From Xenorhabdus sp. IM139775 (lineage in GTDB: Bacteria > Pseudomonadota > Gammaproteobacteria > Enterobacterales > Enterobacteriaceae): a DNA stretch of 64,000 nucleotides. Where the stretch lies: assembly GCF_028598745.1 (NCBI RefSeq), contig NZ_JAQRFK010000005.1, forward strand, positions 1 to 64,000, read 5' to 3'. Positions 53,592 to 62,911 of this stretch are shown here, in pieces. The notes beneath the pieces are model-generated. The model ran no database searches. It worked only from the letters and a program-made list of their open reading frames with translations, and was not told the origin of the DNA. The translations under genes and the position numbers were made by a program. The stretch's first letter is position 1. Every line of letters starts with the position of its first letter.

Positions 53592-54593
53592 TTAACGGTT
53601 GGCGACTTTATCTTTGAGTACCTGTTTTTCCGTTTCGCTGAGGAATGCGGTTGCCAACCCATTAATCTGCGCTTGCCGGATCAGTGCTGGAGACAGCCCC
53701 GCCGCCGGCGCAGCAACATGATACTCATGACGAATTTCAATGCCTTCTACTGCGGGATCATCCGTATTGATTGATGCCAAAATACCGTGCTCAAGGAATT
53801 GCTTCAACGGGTGGGTTTGTAAGGAATTGACGGTGCTGGTTTGCAGGTTTGATGTCAGGCAAGATTCAATCCCGATGCCGTGTTCAGCTAAATAATCCAT
53901 CAGGGCCGGATCGGTGATGGCTTTCACGCCGTGTCCAATACGGGTGGCACCCAATTCACGAATAGCATGCCAAATGCTTTCAGCTCCCGCGGCTTCGCCG
54001 GCGTGTACGCTGATATTCCAGCCCGCATCACGCGCTTGGTTGAAATGTTGTTCAAAGAGATGACCTGGGAACCCTAATTCATCACCGGCCAGATCTAATG
54101 CGGTGATGTGTTGCTTATGGGCCAACAGTCCCGCGAGTTCCTGACTACAGGCTTTTTCACCAAATGTTCGGCTCAGGATACCAATTAAACGGATCTGAAT
54201 ATCATGTTGCAGGCTTGCTGAGTGAATACCATCGATGATGGCTTCCACGACACCTTCGACGGGAAGCTGGTGCTTCATCGCCATGTAATAAGGGGAGAAA
54301 CGCAGTTCAGCGTAATCAAGACCTGCATTGACCGCATCTTCAACATTCTCAATGGCGACTCTGCGGCAAGCCTCTAAATCGGCAAGTACAGTTACTCCCC
54401 AGTCTAACTTTTGCAGGAAGCTGACGAGGTTAGGTTCATTTTCAATGATTTGGACATGGGGACGTAATGCTTCCAGCTCATAAGCCGGGAGTGGGATATT
54501 ATGTTGACGGGCGAGATCCAAAATGGTTTCGGGACGGATATTACCGTCAAGGTGGCGGTGTAAATCGGTCAGTGGAAGCTGTATGTCAATCAT
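53592..54593 (-). CDS. add: Adenosine deaminase
   Basis: Zinc hydrolase that converts adenosine to inosine in purine salvage. Metal and catalytic motifs are HRHLDGN (HxH), SVHAGEAAG (His and Glu), RIGHGVKA and INTDDPAV. The start at 54593 ([14 protein letters not shown]) gives 333 residues, identical to Escherichia; the longer frame from 54656 runs through an upstream terminator. It lies between the yfeH-like gene and ydgA. Confidence 0.97.
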   Translation of the reverse strand: MIDIQLPLTDLHRHLDGNIRPETILDLARQHNIPLPAYELEALRPHVQIIENEPNLVSFLQKLDWGVTVLADLEACRRVAIENVEDAVNAGLDYAELRFSPYYMAMKHQLPVEGVVEAIIDGIHSASLQHDIQIRLIGILSRTFGEKACSQELAGLLAHKQHITALDLAGDELGFPGHLFEQHFNQARDAGWNISVHAGEAAGAESIWHAIRELGATRIGHGVKAITDPALMDYLAEHGIGIESCLTSNLQTSTVNSLQTHPLKQFLEHGILASINTDDPAVEGIEIRHEYHVAAPAAGLSPALIRQAQINGLATAFLSETEKQVLKDKVANR

Positions 54594-54625
54594 TTTCTTA
54601 TCCTTCTTATCAAATTTTATATATA

Positions 54626-54654
54626 CAAAAAAGCCAGTCAACATGTTGACTGGC
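54626..54654 (-). terminator. Terminator of ydgA
   Basis: The 22-bp perfect palindrome GCCAGTCAACATGTTGACTG plus GC is followed on the minus strand by six T residues. It separates ydgA from add. Confidence 0.85.
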
Positions 54655-54714
54655 AAGAAAGCGAAAGCACTGTCGATTTAATTATCAACTTAATCTTAGT
54701 GATTAACTATGTGC

Positions 54715-56253
54715 TTATTTAACTTCACTTTTAACGGCAGGGAGTTCAGCATCAGACTCATCATCATGCTGATTTTGTTCACCATCATAGGTTCCGGCAA
54801 GGCCATTATCAAGCAGGAATTGATGTAAGCTGGATTCTTTGTTATTTAATTTGACTTTGTCATTGGCGTAGTGGAAGTCAAGGCCAATGATCCCATTTTC
54901 ATCAGTCAGGATTTTGTGTTTAACCCCTTCCTGCGCCACCATTTGAACCTGTAGTTTTGCTTTAGCTTCTGCGGCATCTTTATCTTTACCGTCCAGCATT
55001 TCTGACTGTACGATAGATTCTATCAGCATGGCCTTAGAGATGTTAACGTTCAGCGATAACCCTTGAACCAGAGTACGAACCATTTCTTCCGGCTCCATTT
55101 GGTTCAGCGCTTTTTTATCTTCCGGAATGTTTTGCAGGGAAAGTTTGAAATCGATTAAACTTTCACCTTTGCTGTTTTTCCAGTTAAAAGGAGAAATGCT
55201 GAATTGTGGATCGTTATTCAGAAGAAGATGTAAGTTACTGAGAACAGCTAAAGCGGCCGTATCATAAGATGATCCATCTGTCGTCAAGGCGGCTTCTGTC
55301 GCGTCATTATAGGCTTGGGTAAATTTACGCACAGACTGGCCATCTAATTTCTCCATGCCCAACGCTAACTGACCGGAACCAAACTCGATATCCTTAATTT
55401 TTACACCATTAACGCCATAAGCGACTTTGATATTCAGATCGTCTTTATCCTCGCCCAAATTGGAGGTCACTTTTATACCCTTAAGGGACATATTGGGTTC
55501 ATTAGGAATGCCGTTCATGCTGAACTCGCCAACATTGTAGCTTTGATCCCCGATATAGATATCGAACTTACCTTTTTTATTATCCCCTTTGAAATCAATG
55601 CCCTTAAGTGCGATGCTTTCTTGTTTAGTCGGATCACTGAAAGACAGTTCATCACTTTTGACTGCAAATGAAAATGCGCTTAAATCACGATTCGTTTCGG
55701 CGCTGATTTTGGCGCCTGAGAATGACAGAACTCGCTGCTCACCATTTTTTTTGGTTTCTGTATGATTGATAGGAATCAAATCAACGTGGGTAGAAATTGC
55801 ACCGCCATAACCGACTTTGGCATCCAGGCTAAACAGTGATTTTCCATTGGTGAAGTCAAATAGCGCCTTCAGGGCATCGCTTTGTTCAAGTTCTGAATGG
55901 ATAGAAGCCATTTTGGGTATCAGGCTGAAGGTCTTCAGGCTGGCAAGGGGAAATGGCCCATGATCAATCGTCGATTTAAAAATGATCTCTTCATTGGGTG
56001 AGATGTCGGCATTTTTTACACCATTTTTGATGGTTAGGATGAAACGGACATCGGAGCTAAAAATACCGCGTTTGAAATCTTTTGCCTGCCATTCTATGCC
56101 ACTTTCAGGCAATGATTTTGCCAACTCTGTGTTGGCTTTCTTTATGAAGCTATCCAGACGACTTTCAAGTGCCTTGCCTGTATACCATGATGCCCCTGTC
56201 CATACCGCACCCAGAGCAACAACAACGCTTACTGCAACTAACGATTTTTTCAT
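54715..56253 (-). CDS. ydgA: YdgA family protein (DUF945)
   Basis: A 512-residue envelope protein of unknown function. An N-terminal hydrophobic anchor or signal (KKSLVAVSVVVALGAVWTGA) is followed by the YdgA start region WYTGKALESRLDSFIKKAN. A long, mostly beta-strand periplasmic region then runs to an acidic C-terminus. Escherichia YdgA (502 residues) has the same layout and also neighbours manA. Related proteins have been linked to surface behaviour and nutrient sensing, but no activity is proven. Confidence 0.9.
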   Translation of the reverse strand: MKKSLVAVSVVVALGAVWTGASWYTGKALESRLDSFIKKANTELAKSLPESGIEWQAKDFKRGIFSSDVRFILTIKNGVKNADISPNEEIIFKSTIDHGPFPLASLKTFSLIPKMASIHSELEQSDALKALFDFTNGKSLFSLDAKVGYGGAISTHVDLIPINHTETKKNGEQRVLSFSGAKISAETNRDLSAFSFAVKSDELSFSDPTKQESIALKGIDFKGDNKKGKFDIYIGDQSYNVGEFSMNGIPNEPNMSLKGIKVTSNLGEDKDDLNIKVAYGVNGVKIKDIEFGSGQLALGMEKLDGQSVRKFTQAYNDATEAALTTDGSSYDTAALAVLSNLHLLLNNDPQFSISPFNWKNSKGESLIDFKLSLQNIPEDKKALNQMEPEEMVRTLVQGLSLNVNISKAMLIESIVQSEMLDGKDKDAAEAKAKLQVQMVAQEGVKHKILTDENGIIGLDFHYANDKVKLNNKESSLHQFLLDNGLAGTYDGEQNQHDDESDAELPAVKSEVK

Positions 56254-56412
56254 GTGGAAATTCCATCCTTTTAACGCGTGTGATGCGTTTTGTATTTATG
56301 TCAAAAATGGTTGTTAAGTGTATAGTCTAGCTAAAATATTTTTAATCTGTTTTCACTGGAAATGTGATTAACAACCAAGAGCTATAATTATAACTTTATG
56401 AATCTAATCTCA

Positions 56413-57585
56413 TTAATTAGATACTTTAGCGATTTTCCCGTTACCACAAACAGTTACGATTTTTTCTATAGCAGATAAGAAGATTGATTCACCTGAGAAC
56501 AATCGCAATTGCTGCTTATCCGTGCTGATAACGGCATGTCCTCCAACACAAAATAGAATTGATGCTGAATCATTCGCCAGTGAAATGGGTTGTTCTGAAA
56601 CAGAATAAACAGAAAAACTAAAATCATTGACAGGAACAGGGTAATTCAGCGCATTTTTTTCCTGTTTTGGCACAGTCAGCAAAGTATCGGCAGCTTTTGG
56701 AATAAAATCCAGATTCGCCATTAATTCAGGTACATCAATATGTTTACTGGTTAGGCCGGCACGCAACACATTGTCAGAATTGGCCATGACCTCCAGGGCG
56801 ACGCCATCAAGATAGGCATGGGGCGTGCGGGCATACAAAAACATCGCCTGACCGGGTTCGAGTTCAACCACATTGAGCAGGAGTGGTGCAAACAGCCCAT
56901 TGTCATCGGGATAGAACGAGGTCATTTTTTTGATGGTATTCCACGGCTCGCCCTGCTGACTGTTTAATGCTGATTTTAACACCGCAATCGCCAGGTGTTT
57001 TTGTTCTCCCTGCATATTCAATAATTGTGAAAAGAGAAACGACAAATGTTGTTCAGTCGGCTGCTGGAGGAATGTTTGAATATCGGGATGCGCAGCGGAA
57101 ACATAACCCAATAATTGCGCGATCTCCGATAAGGGCCTGAAAGCATTTATGGCCTTGAAGGGGGTCAGGGCATAGACCAGTTCAGGCTTATGGTTATCAT
57201 CCTTATAGTTGCGTTGTGCTGAATCTAACGGGAGCCCCTGCGCATTTTCTTTGGCAAAGCCCAGTTCAGCCGAAGTTTTATCAGGGTGCACTTGAATAGA
57301 CAGGGGTTGCGCGGCACACAATACTTTAAACAAGAAAGGCAAACGCTGGAATTGCCGGGCGACCTTTTCCCCAAGGTATTTTTCGGGTTCTTTGTCGATC
57401 AAGGTATTTAAGGCAATCGGTTCGCCTGTTTGAGGATCGGTGACCAGTGAACTGCATTTCGGATGTGCGCCCATCCACAGTTCTGCCATTGGCTGATTGT
57501 CCGGGTTTTCGATACCATAAATATCCGTCAGGGCGGTTTTACTTCCCCAGTCATAATGTTGGATTTTGTTGGTCATTTTCAGCAT
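56413..57585 (-). CDS. manA: Mannose-6-phosphate isomerase
   Basis: Zinc enzyme that interconverts mannose 6-phosphate and fructose 6-phosphate, supplying mannose for surface polysaccharides and using it as carbon. Type I signatures are QPMAELWMGAHPKCSS, LSIQVHPDKTSAELGF, HKPELVYALTPF and YARTPHAYLDGVALEVMANS, containing the metal Gln, His and Glu residues. The 390 residues match the family (391). It is divergent from fumC; fumA, which lies between them in Escherichia, is absent. Confidence 0.96.
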   Translation of the reverse strand: MLKMTNKIQHYDWGSKTALTDIYGIENPDNQPMAELWMGAHPKCSSLVTDPQTGEPIALNTLIDKEPEKYLGEKVARQFQRLPFLFKVLCAAQPLSIQVHPDKTSAELGFAKENAQGLPLDSAQRNYKDDNHKPELVYALTPFKAINAFRPLSEIAQLLGYVSAAHPDIQTFLQQPTEQHLSFLFSQLLNMQGEQKHLAIAVLKSALNSQQGEPWNTIKKMTSFYPDDNGLFAPLLLNVVELEPGQAMFLYARTPHAYLDGVALEVMANSDNVLRAGLTSKHIDVPELMANLDFIPKAADTLLTVPKQEKNALNYPVPVNDFSFSVYSVSEQPISLANDSASILFCVGGHAVISTDKQQLRLFSGESIFLSAIEKIVTVCGNGKIAKVSN

Positions 57586-57759
57586 GGCGGAATTTCCTAT
57601 AATAAAAAAGTCACTTATTCATATGACAACAATACAATAAACACGATTAGGTCGCATTATCGATAATAAATTTATGGCATTATAAACAGATGCCGACTAA
57701 TTTTATCTGCAAAGTTTATTCCGGCGTATTCAATTATTCTGTGTGCTAAGGAGATAGTA

Positions 57760-59154
57760 ATGGCAGCCACTCGCATTGAAAAAGACTCAATGGGACCTAT
57801 CGAAGTACCTGCTGACCAATTATGGGGGGCGCAAACTCAGCGCTCACTAGAGCATTTCCGTATTTCTCAGGAAAAAATGCCTGTTGCATTGATTCATGCC
57901 CTTGCATTGACTAAACAAGCCGCGGCCAGTGTCAATATGGATCTGGGCCTTCTGCCTAAAGAACGTGGTGAAGCAATTATTGCTGCGGCGAAAGAGGTGC
58001 TGGAAGACAAACACCCAACAGAATTCCCCCTTGCTATCTGGCAGACCGGTTCGGGAACCCAGAGCAACATGAACATGAATGAAGTGTTGGCGAACCGTGG
58101 TAGTGAGATCCTTGGTGGCAAAAGGGGCAACGAACGTTTGATTCATCCTAACGATGATGTTAACAAGAGCCAAAGCTCGAATGACGTTTTCCCGACCGCC
58201 ATGCATGTTGCGGCAGTGACTGCATTACGTGACCATCTGTTACCCGAGTTAACAGTACTACAGAAAACGTTGTCCGATAAAGCAGACGCATTTAAAGACA
58301 TCGTAAAAATTGGCCGTACTCACTTGCAAGATGCAACGCCGTTGACTTTAGGTCAGGAAATTTCCGGTTGGGCTGCGATGTTGACGCATAACCTGAAACA
58401 CATTGAAAACAGCATTCCTCATGTGTGTGAACTGGCTCTGGGGGGCACCGCAGTCGGTACAGGCCTGAATACGCATCCTGAATATGCCGTTCGTGTTGCG
58501 CAGAAAATTGCTGAATTATCCGGCCATCCTTTTGTTACTTCACCAAATAAATTTGAAGCACTGGCAACGTGTGATGCGTTAGTTCACTCACATGGCGCAC
58601 TGAAAGGCTTGGCATCATCATTGATGAAGATTGCTAACGATGTCCGTTGGTTGGCATCCGGTCCTCGTTGCGGTATTGGTGAAATCGCCATTCCTGAAAA
58701 TGAGCCAGGTAGCTCCATCATGCCAGGTAAAGTGAACCCGACTCAGTGTGAAGCGATGACCATGTTATGTGCTCAGGTTATGGGTAATGATGTGGCGATC
58801 AATATCGGGGGTTCGTCCGGTAATTTTGAACTGAATGTGTTCCGTCCAATGGTTATTCATAACTTCCTGCAATCCGTTCGTTTGCTGGCGGATGGCATGC
58901 GTAGTTTCAATGAGCATTGTGCTATTGGTATTGAACCTAATCGTGATCGCATTACTCAACTGCTGAATGAATCACTGATGCTGGTCACGGCATTAAATAC
59001 GCATATTGGCTACGATAAGGCTGCTGAGATTGCCAAGAAAGCGCATAAAGAGGGGCTGACGCTGAAACAGTCAGCACTTCAGTTAGGGTACTTGACTGAA
59101 GCTGAATTTGATGCGTGGGTTCGCCCGGAAGATATGGTTGGCAGCATGAAGTAG
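57760..59154 (+). CDS. fumC: Class II fumarase
   Basis: Iron-independent fumarate hydratase of the citric acid cycle, useful under oxidative stress or iron limitation. The signature [13 protein letters not shown], the substrate motif [25 protein letters not shown] and [16 protein letters not shown] are all intact. The 464 residues compare with 467 in Escherichia. It ends at a bidirectional terminator facing tus. No class I fumarase gene is adjacent. Confidence 0.97.
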   Translation: MAATRIEKDSMGPIEVPADQLWGAQTQRSLEHFRISQEKMPVALIHALALTKQAAASVNMDLGLLPKERGEAIIAAAKEVLEDKHPTEFPLAIWQTGSGTQSNMNMNEVLANRGSEILGGKRGNERLIHPNDDVNKSQSSNDVFPTAMHVAAVTALRDHLLPELTVLQKTLSDKADAFKDIVKIGRTHLQDATPLTLGQEISGWAAMLTHNLKHIENSIPHVCELALGGTAVGTGLNTHPEYAVRVAQKIAELSGHPFVTSPNKFEALATCDALVHSHGALKGLASSLMKIANDVRWLASGPRCGIGEIAIPENEPGSSIMPGKVNPTQCEAMTMLCAQVMGNDVAINIGGSSGNFELNVFRPMVIHNFLQSVRLLADGMRSFNEHCAIGIEPNRDRITQLLNESLMLVTALNTHIGYDKAAEIAKKAHKEGLTLKQSALQLGYLTEAEFDAWVRPEDMVGSMK

Positions 59155-59190
59155 GCAAAATGAAGTAATTTGCCTGTTATAAGCAAGAAT

Positions 59191-59224
59191 AAAAAAACCG
59201 GAGAATACTTGCTCCGGTTTTTTT
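59191..59224. terminator. Bidirectional terminator between fumC and tus
   Basis: A 13-bp stem made of A7-CCGGAG and CTCCGG-T7 has an 8-base loop. The A and T runs serve both converging genes. Confidence 0.92.
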
Positions 59225-59229
59225 ATTCC

Positions 59230-60159
59230 TTAAATTTCTTTGTAGAGATGCAGGCGGGGAATGACCAATTCAAGTGGCTTCGCTTTGGGTTTGTGCTTGT
59301 GTTTAATTGCATTGGCATTGTAGTTAGACAACGTGCCGATTTTGGGTTTGATTTCACTGTCTTCTGTGTAGAAAGTAATCACAGGAACCGGACAGGCATA
59401 TTGTACTTGTTTTTGTATTTCTGAGTACCATACACGGGTAATGGGTTGTACTTTGACTGGCCGCTTGATTTTCAATATCACATCATCGGGTAGTTTTTTG
59501 ATATCGGTTATTTCTAACGCCACTAATGCTGCCCATTGTTCGCTGGAGTAGGGCGGAACCGCTCTCCCTGCGTTATAGCTTTTCTCCAGCCTTTCCAGAA
59601 CCTGCTGTTTGGTGACTTTATTAATGATGTTCTTATTGGCCCAACCAAAATTAATGGAATCAGGGTTTAGCAGGGGAGTGATAGTACGATAGGCATTCAG
59701 GGTAATCAGGCCCCGCAAATGTTCATGAACAAACTCAAATCGTTGCTCTTTACTGATACCGGATTCTTTGGTAACGATATTTTCCAGTGCTATTTTTAAT
59801 TGGTTGACTTCATTAATGGCTTCCATCGCTTCTTTATGTTGCTGGTGGTTGACAGCAAAGCACAAGGCCCCGGGAAGGCGGCTCGCCGCTTTGCTGCTGA
59901 TATTAGGGTTGTTATGGTGTATGAATAGCTTCTGATAGAAGCGTAAACCTGCATTGAGTGCTTCATTTCCCTGTTGCGGGTTGACCATAATTTCGGTTAT
60001 TTGTTCATGTTCTTCCCCTTTTTTGATTTGAGGTAATTCAAATACCCGTGCATCAATAAGTTGATAGCTTATTAATAACGCAATCAGGTCGGATAGTTTT
60101 TCTTCTTGTTTTTTAAAGCAAGTGGTCAGTGATTCTATGGAAAGATACTTATTCATCAT
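59230..60159 (-). CDS. tus: Replication terminus site-binding protein Tus
   Basis: Monomeric DNA-binding protein that holds Ter sites and stops replication forks arriving from one side by blocking the helicase. The 309 residues equal the Escherichia length. Highly conserved blocks are LITLNAYRTITPL, FGWANKNIINKV, LKIKRPVKVQPITRVWYSE, KQVQYACPVPVI and the C-terminal ELVIPRLHLY. It sits beside fumC as in Escherichia, with a Ter site 36-51 bases upstream, through which Tus represses its own transcription in Escherichia. Confidence 0.96.
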   Translation of the reverse strand: MMNKYLSIESLTTCFKKQEEKLSDLIALLISYQLIDARVFELPQIKKGEEHEQITEIMVNPQQGNEALNAGLRFYQKLFIHHNNPNISSKAASRLPGALCFAVNHQQHKEAMEAINEVNQLKIALENIVTKESGISKEQRFEFVHEHLRGLITLNAYRTITPLLNPDSINFGWANKNIINKVTKQQVLERLEKSYNAGRAVPPYSSEQWAALVALEITDIKKLPDDVILKIKRPVKVQPITRVWYSEIQKQVQYACPVPVITFYTEDSEIKPKIGTLSNYNANAIKHKHKPKAKPLELVIPRLHLYKEI

Positions 60160-60194
60160 TGTTTTCAGCCATCATCGAGCGTACATAACTTTAA

Positions 60195-60210
60195 TTAGTT
60201 ACAACATACT
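60195..60210 (-). other. Replication terminator (Ter) site in the tus promoter
   Basis: On the minus strand AGTATGTTGTAACTAA is identical to the core of Escherichia TerB, which occupies the same spot upstream of tus. The arresting face points to higher coordinates. Tus binding here should both stop leftward forks and repress tus. Confidence 0.93.
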
Positions 60211-60423
60211 TTTCAACTATAAACCCAACCTATAAAAAACTCCACAACAAACACTAAAAAGCCAAACAACAAACAAAAGGGCAGCACAGCTATTGCCAAA
60301 TAATTTAACATTATGGTAAAAAAATTATTACTCATTGAGTCGGGATGAGGTTTCCCCGGTTAAACATAAGAGACATTTCAGACTGGTCTTTTACTCTCTA
60401 TTAATACACAAAGGTTGTTAAGT

Positions 60424-61056
60424 ATGAAAAGATTAGTTAAGCCAGTGAATTCCTTTAAAAAGGTGATAGACGCATTATTACCATACGCCGAATTAATCAC
60501 AGCCGATTTATCAACACAAGGAAAATTAATTAAAACAGAGAGCGAATTTGCTAAGTTTTTTTTATTAGAGCAAGGATATGTCAATACTCGTAGAATAAGC
60601 GATGATTTAATCATTGCAACGTTTTTTTCACCTTATGTTATCGGATTATCTTTCTATTCTGGCGGAGAGATCTATTACTCCATTGAACTGGGCGAAAATT
60701 GTAAAATTTACCAAGTTCCGCGGGTTAGTGCATTGAATGCCATCAGGAAACATGATCTCTATCGGGAGTGGATGAGGATAATTTCCTACAAAATATCCTT
60801 CTTATATGTCAGGGATATTAGCCTCTTTTGTCGTAGCAATAGAGATGTGGTGTGCAGCTTGTTATCTCGTCTGATGACGTTACCGGACGAATTCAGAGAA
60901 AATATTACGGCCATTAAATACATAGAACAGAGATGCACACTTTCACGCAGTTGTATACAACGAGTATTACTTTCTCTAAAAAAGGAAAAATGTATTGAAA
61001 TTATTGATGGATACCTGACTAAAATTCTGACACTACCGACTGACTCCTGTTATTAA
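60424..61056 (+). CDS. IprA/YaiV-like winged-helix transcription regulator
   Basis: A 210-residue protein with an N-terminal cyclic-nucleotide-binding-like beta roll and a C-terminal winged helix-turn-helix (about residues 160-205: AIKYIEQRCTLSRSCIQRVL, LSLKKEKCIEIIDGYL). The layout and the YIEQR-x-SRS-x-LLxLKK pattern resemble Escherichia YaiV and Salmonella IprA, which influence peroxide resistance. The nucleotide-binding residues of true CRP are not evident. The ATG at 60424 is chosen over a TTG at 60415. It is divergent from tus and upstream of the toxin-like pair, so it is a candidate regulator of them, which is inference only. Confidence 0.72.
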   Translation: MKRLVKPVNSFKKVIDALLPYAELITADLSTQGKLIKTESEFAKFFLLEQGYVNTRRISDDLIIATFFSPYVIGLSFYSGGEIYYSIELGENCKIYQVPRVSALNAIRKHDLYREWMRIISYKISFLYVRDISLFCRSNRDVVCSLLSRLMTLPDEFRENITAIKYIEQRCTLSRSCIQRVLLSLKKEKCIEIIDGYLTKILTLPTDSCY

Positions 61057-61412
61057 TTCAATAGATTGGAGTAACAGGTAAATCATGAGTGGTTAAGATT
61101 GTTTTAAATATATTATGGTTCTGATAGTGTTATTAACAAGCTATTGGATTCATTCATTGTTGTTTTTTAATTAACTCATTGAACATTGTCATTTCATACT
61201 ATAATTAGGTTGAAAAATACCCGCGTTAAATAAGTGGCGCTTTTTAACATAAAACACCTGACAATTAATTTTATTAATAGATAAAAACATAAAAGTACAG
61301 ATTATATCAATCCAGTTAAAATCAGTGACTAACAGAAGGAATGATTTCATATTTGATTCAGATGGTAAGGCTTTGCCTTGCAATTTGTTATATTTCTTTT
61401 GGAGAAAAAATT
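61057..61412. other. Non-coding region upstream of the toxin-like operon
   Basis: This is very AT-rich and no convincing gene was found. It must contain the promoter of the exported two-cysteine protein. A GGAG ribosome site is at 61401-61404. The low G+C compared with neighbouring housekeeping genes fits acquired DNA. Confidence 0.45.
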
Positions 61413-61868
61413 ATGAAAAAGTATAAGATACTTATATCGATAATTATAGCCCTGAATTTTTCAGCTTGTTCAAATGGGATGAAAATGACTGAGGCGACAC
61501 ATTCACTAAAACCTAACCATGTTGCTCATAAAACGGAGTATTCCGGGTTAATAGACATGAAAGAATGTGGAAGAGGTTACGTGGTTGGCGTGTGGTCAAA
61601 CGCTGATAGCTGGAATGAGTGGGCAGTTTGGTTATCAGAAACAGGACGGAGTTGGGGTAACAATAATGCCAAAATTTACTGGGCTTACAGTAAATTAAAA
61701 ACTGACTATGATAGTGGAAAGAACGCTTATGCAACTATTCTGGCAGCTCAAGCCAATGGGCAAATGGTGTCGCTTTTTGATGAACAGCTGGGATTTCGAT
61801 GTAACTCATGGGGTTATGGTTCATATAGAGGAGCACAATTCGATTCGGTACAAGCTTGGTACCCATAA
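61413..61868 (+). CDS. Exported two-cysteine protein, candidate B subunit of an AB-type toxin
   Basis: A 151-residue protein with signal sequence KKYKILISIIIALNFSAC. Cys19 could be a lipoprotein cysteine (FSAC, a weak lipobox) or simply follow a signal-peptidase cut. The mature part has just two further cysteines, Cys52 and Cys130, spaced for one disulfide, many Trp and Tyr residues, and the segment AYATILAAQANGQMVSLFD. This recalls the AQANGQ/K-type helix-strand of subtilase cytotoxin B/PltB-like pentamer subunits, but I cannot prove the homology. It is immediately upstream of an ADP-ribosyltransferase-like gene. Its stop codon lies in a target duplication of the MITE that follows. Confidence 0.55.
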   Translation: MKKYKILISIIIALNFSACSNGMKMTEATHSLKPNHVAHKTEYSGLIDMKECGRGYVVGVWSNADSWNEWAVWLSETGRSWGNNNAKIYWAYSKLKTDYDSGKNAYATILAAQANGQMVSLFDEQLGFRCNSWGYGSYRGAQFDSVQAWYP

Positions 61869-61871
61869 TCA

Positions 61872-62024
61872 CAGGGCGAGAGCATGAAAGCCTGCTTTTT
61901 GAACGATCCGTACAAATAAAATACTGATTGATACTTTAACAAGACCGAATTGAGTGATATTCACCCTATAATTGATTATGATGCATACAAATTAAGGTCA
62001 AAAAACGTTCGCGCTCTCGCCCTG
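61872..62024. mobile_element. MITE-like element with 12-bp terminal inverted repeats
   Basis: This 153-bp non-coding element has perfect 12-bp inverted ends, CAGGGCGAGAGC and GCTCTCGCCCTG. It is flanked immediately by a 10-bp direct repeat, CCCATAATCA, at 61862-61871 and 62025-62034. That is the structure of a non-autonomous transposable element with its target-site duplication. The family of the parent transposase is unknown; ISAs1-type elements make duplications of 8-10 bp and are one possibility. Confidence 0.85.
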
Positions 62025-62089
62025 CCCATAATCATGGATCATTTTCTGGGTTTTCTTAAAATTTATAAATTTTAAGGGAGAAACATTTA

Positions 62090-62854
62090 ATGAAAATTTT
62101 AAAACTCCTTTATTTGTTATGTGTTTTATTTTTATATACAACACAATCCTATGCTCAACAACAAGTCAATCACGTTTATCGAATGGATACTCGTTGTCCA
62201 GATGAAATCTTCCGTTCAGCAGGGGGCGGTTTTTTTCCCGCCGGAACGAATGATAATATTGTAGAACATGTTCAGGAATACAGTGATGCAGGACATAGGG
62301 CTGCCGCTTCAGCATTTGTCGCAACGACTGCCAATCGAGAGGCCGCTATTGAATGGGGCGTCGATTTTCAGGAGGGAAGGACATTCTACGTTTATGACAT
62401 ACGGCCAACTTCCCGGTTTTACAGTGTTGTTTTGTCATTACAGAGACTTTATGCCCAGACAGGTAATAGGAGTTATCTGCGCCTGATTCGTATTTATGAA
62501 GAGCAGGCAGAATATGTCGCACTCGGAGGCATTGCTGTCACACAAGTTCAAGGTGCTCAGGAGTTTCTGTATGATGAGAGTAGCGATAGTTACGTTGAAG
62601 GTCGTTATAGAATTAACAACTTATACCAAGATGCTGAAACAACAGCAAATGTCACCCCTTATACACCAAGATCTCAATTACCAAGTGAAGTAATCACATC
62701 TGAAACTTACTGTGCTCTCAATCTGACCACCTCACGTTATTCTGCTCGTCTTACAGCCAGTACTACTCACCACAAATACCCATTTTTGGGGAAATTAAAA
62801 CGATGCCATGACAGCTTGTTAACAATGGCTTTTTTAAACGCCAGCTTTCTCTAA
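62090..62854 (+). CDS. Exported pertussis toxin S1/ArtA-like ADP-ribosyltransferase
   Basis: A 254-residue secreted protein with a signal peptide at residues 1-22 (cut after SYA). The mature start VYRMDTRCPDEIF parallels the pertussis S1 start VYRYDSRPPEDVF, with NAD-binding Arg31. It continues GFFPAGTNDNIVEHV (S1: AWGNNDNVLDHL) and SAFVATTANREAA (S1: SAFVSTSSSRRYT), then YVYDIRPTSRFYSV. The catalytic glutamate is Glu141 in EQAEYVALGGI (S1: YQSEYLAHRRI). Cys36 and Cys208 fit the S1 disulfide. S1-family toxins modify heterotrimeric G proteins; the target here is unknown. The GGGAGAAA ribosome site and the upstream partner gene suggest an AB toxin operon. Confidence 0.85.
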   Translation: MKILKLLYLLCVLFLYTTQSYAQQQVNHVYRMDTRCPDEIFRSAGGGFFPAGTNDNIVEHVQEYSDAGHRAAASAFVATTANREAAIEWGVDFQEGRTFYVYDIRPTSRFYSVVLSLQRLYAQTGNRSYLRLIRIYEEQAEYVALGGIAVTQVQGAQEFLYDESSDSYVEGRYRINNLYQDAETTANVTPYTPRSQLPSEVITSETYCALNLTTSRYSARLTASTTHHKYPFLGKLKRCHDSLLTMAFLNASFL

Positions 62855-62866
62855 TCGTGTTCAACT

Positions 62867-62894
62867 TCACTCCACCTTTAAACAGGTGGAGTGA
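62867..62894 (+). terminator. Terminator after the ADP-ribosyltransferase gene
   Basis: An 11-bp perfect stem TCACTCCACCT / AGGTGGAGTGA has loop TTAAAC. It is followed by TAAATTTTATC, a modest U-rich tract. It ends 17 bases before the converging transporter gene. Confidence 0.7.
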
Positions 62895-62911
62895 TAAATT
62901 TTATCTTTAAA

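Noticed and set aside
61341..61412. Upstream in-frame extension of the exported two-cysteine protein
   Set aside because: It would add 24 residues before a good signal peptide, while the GGAG site sits directly before the ATG at 61413.
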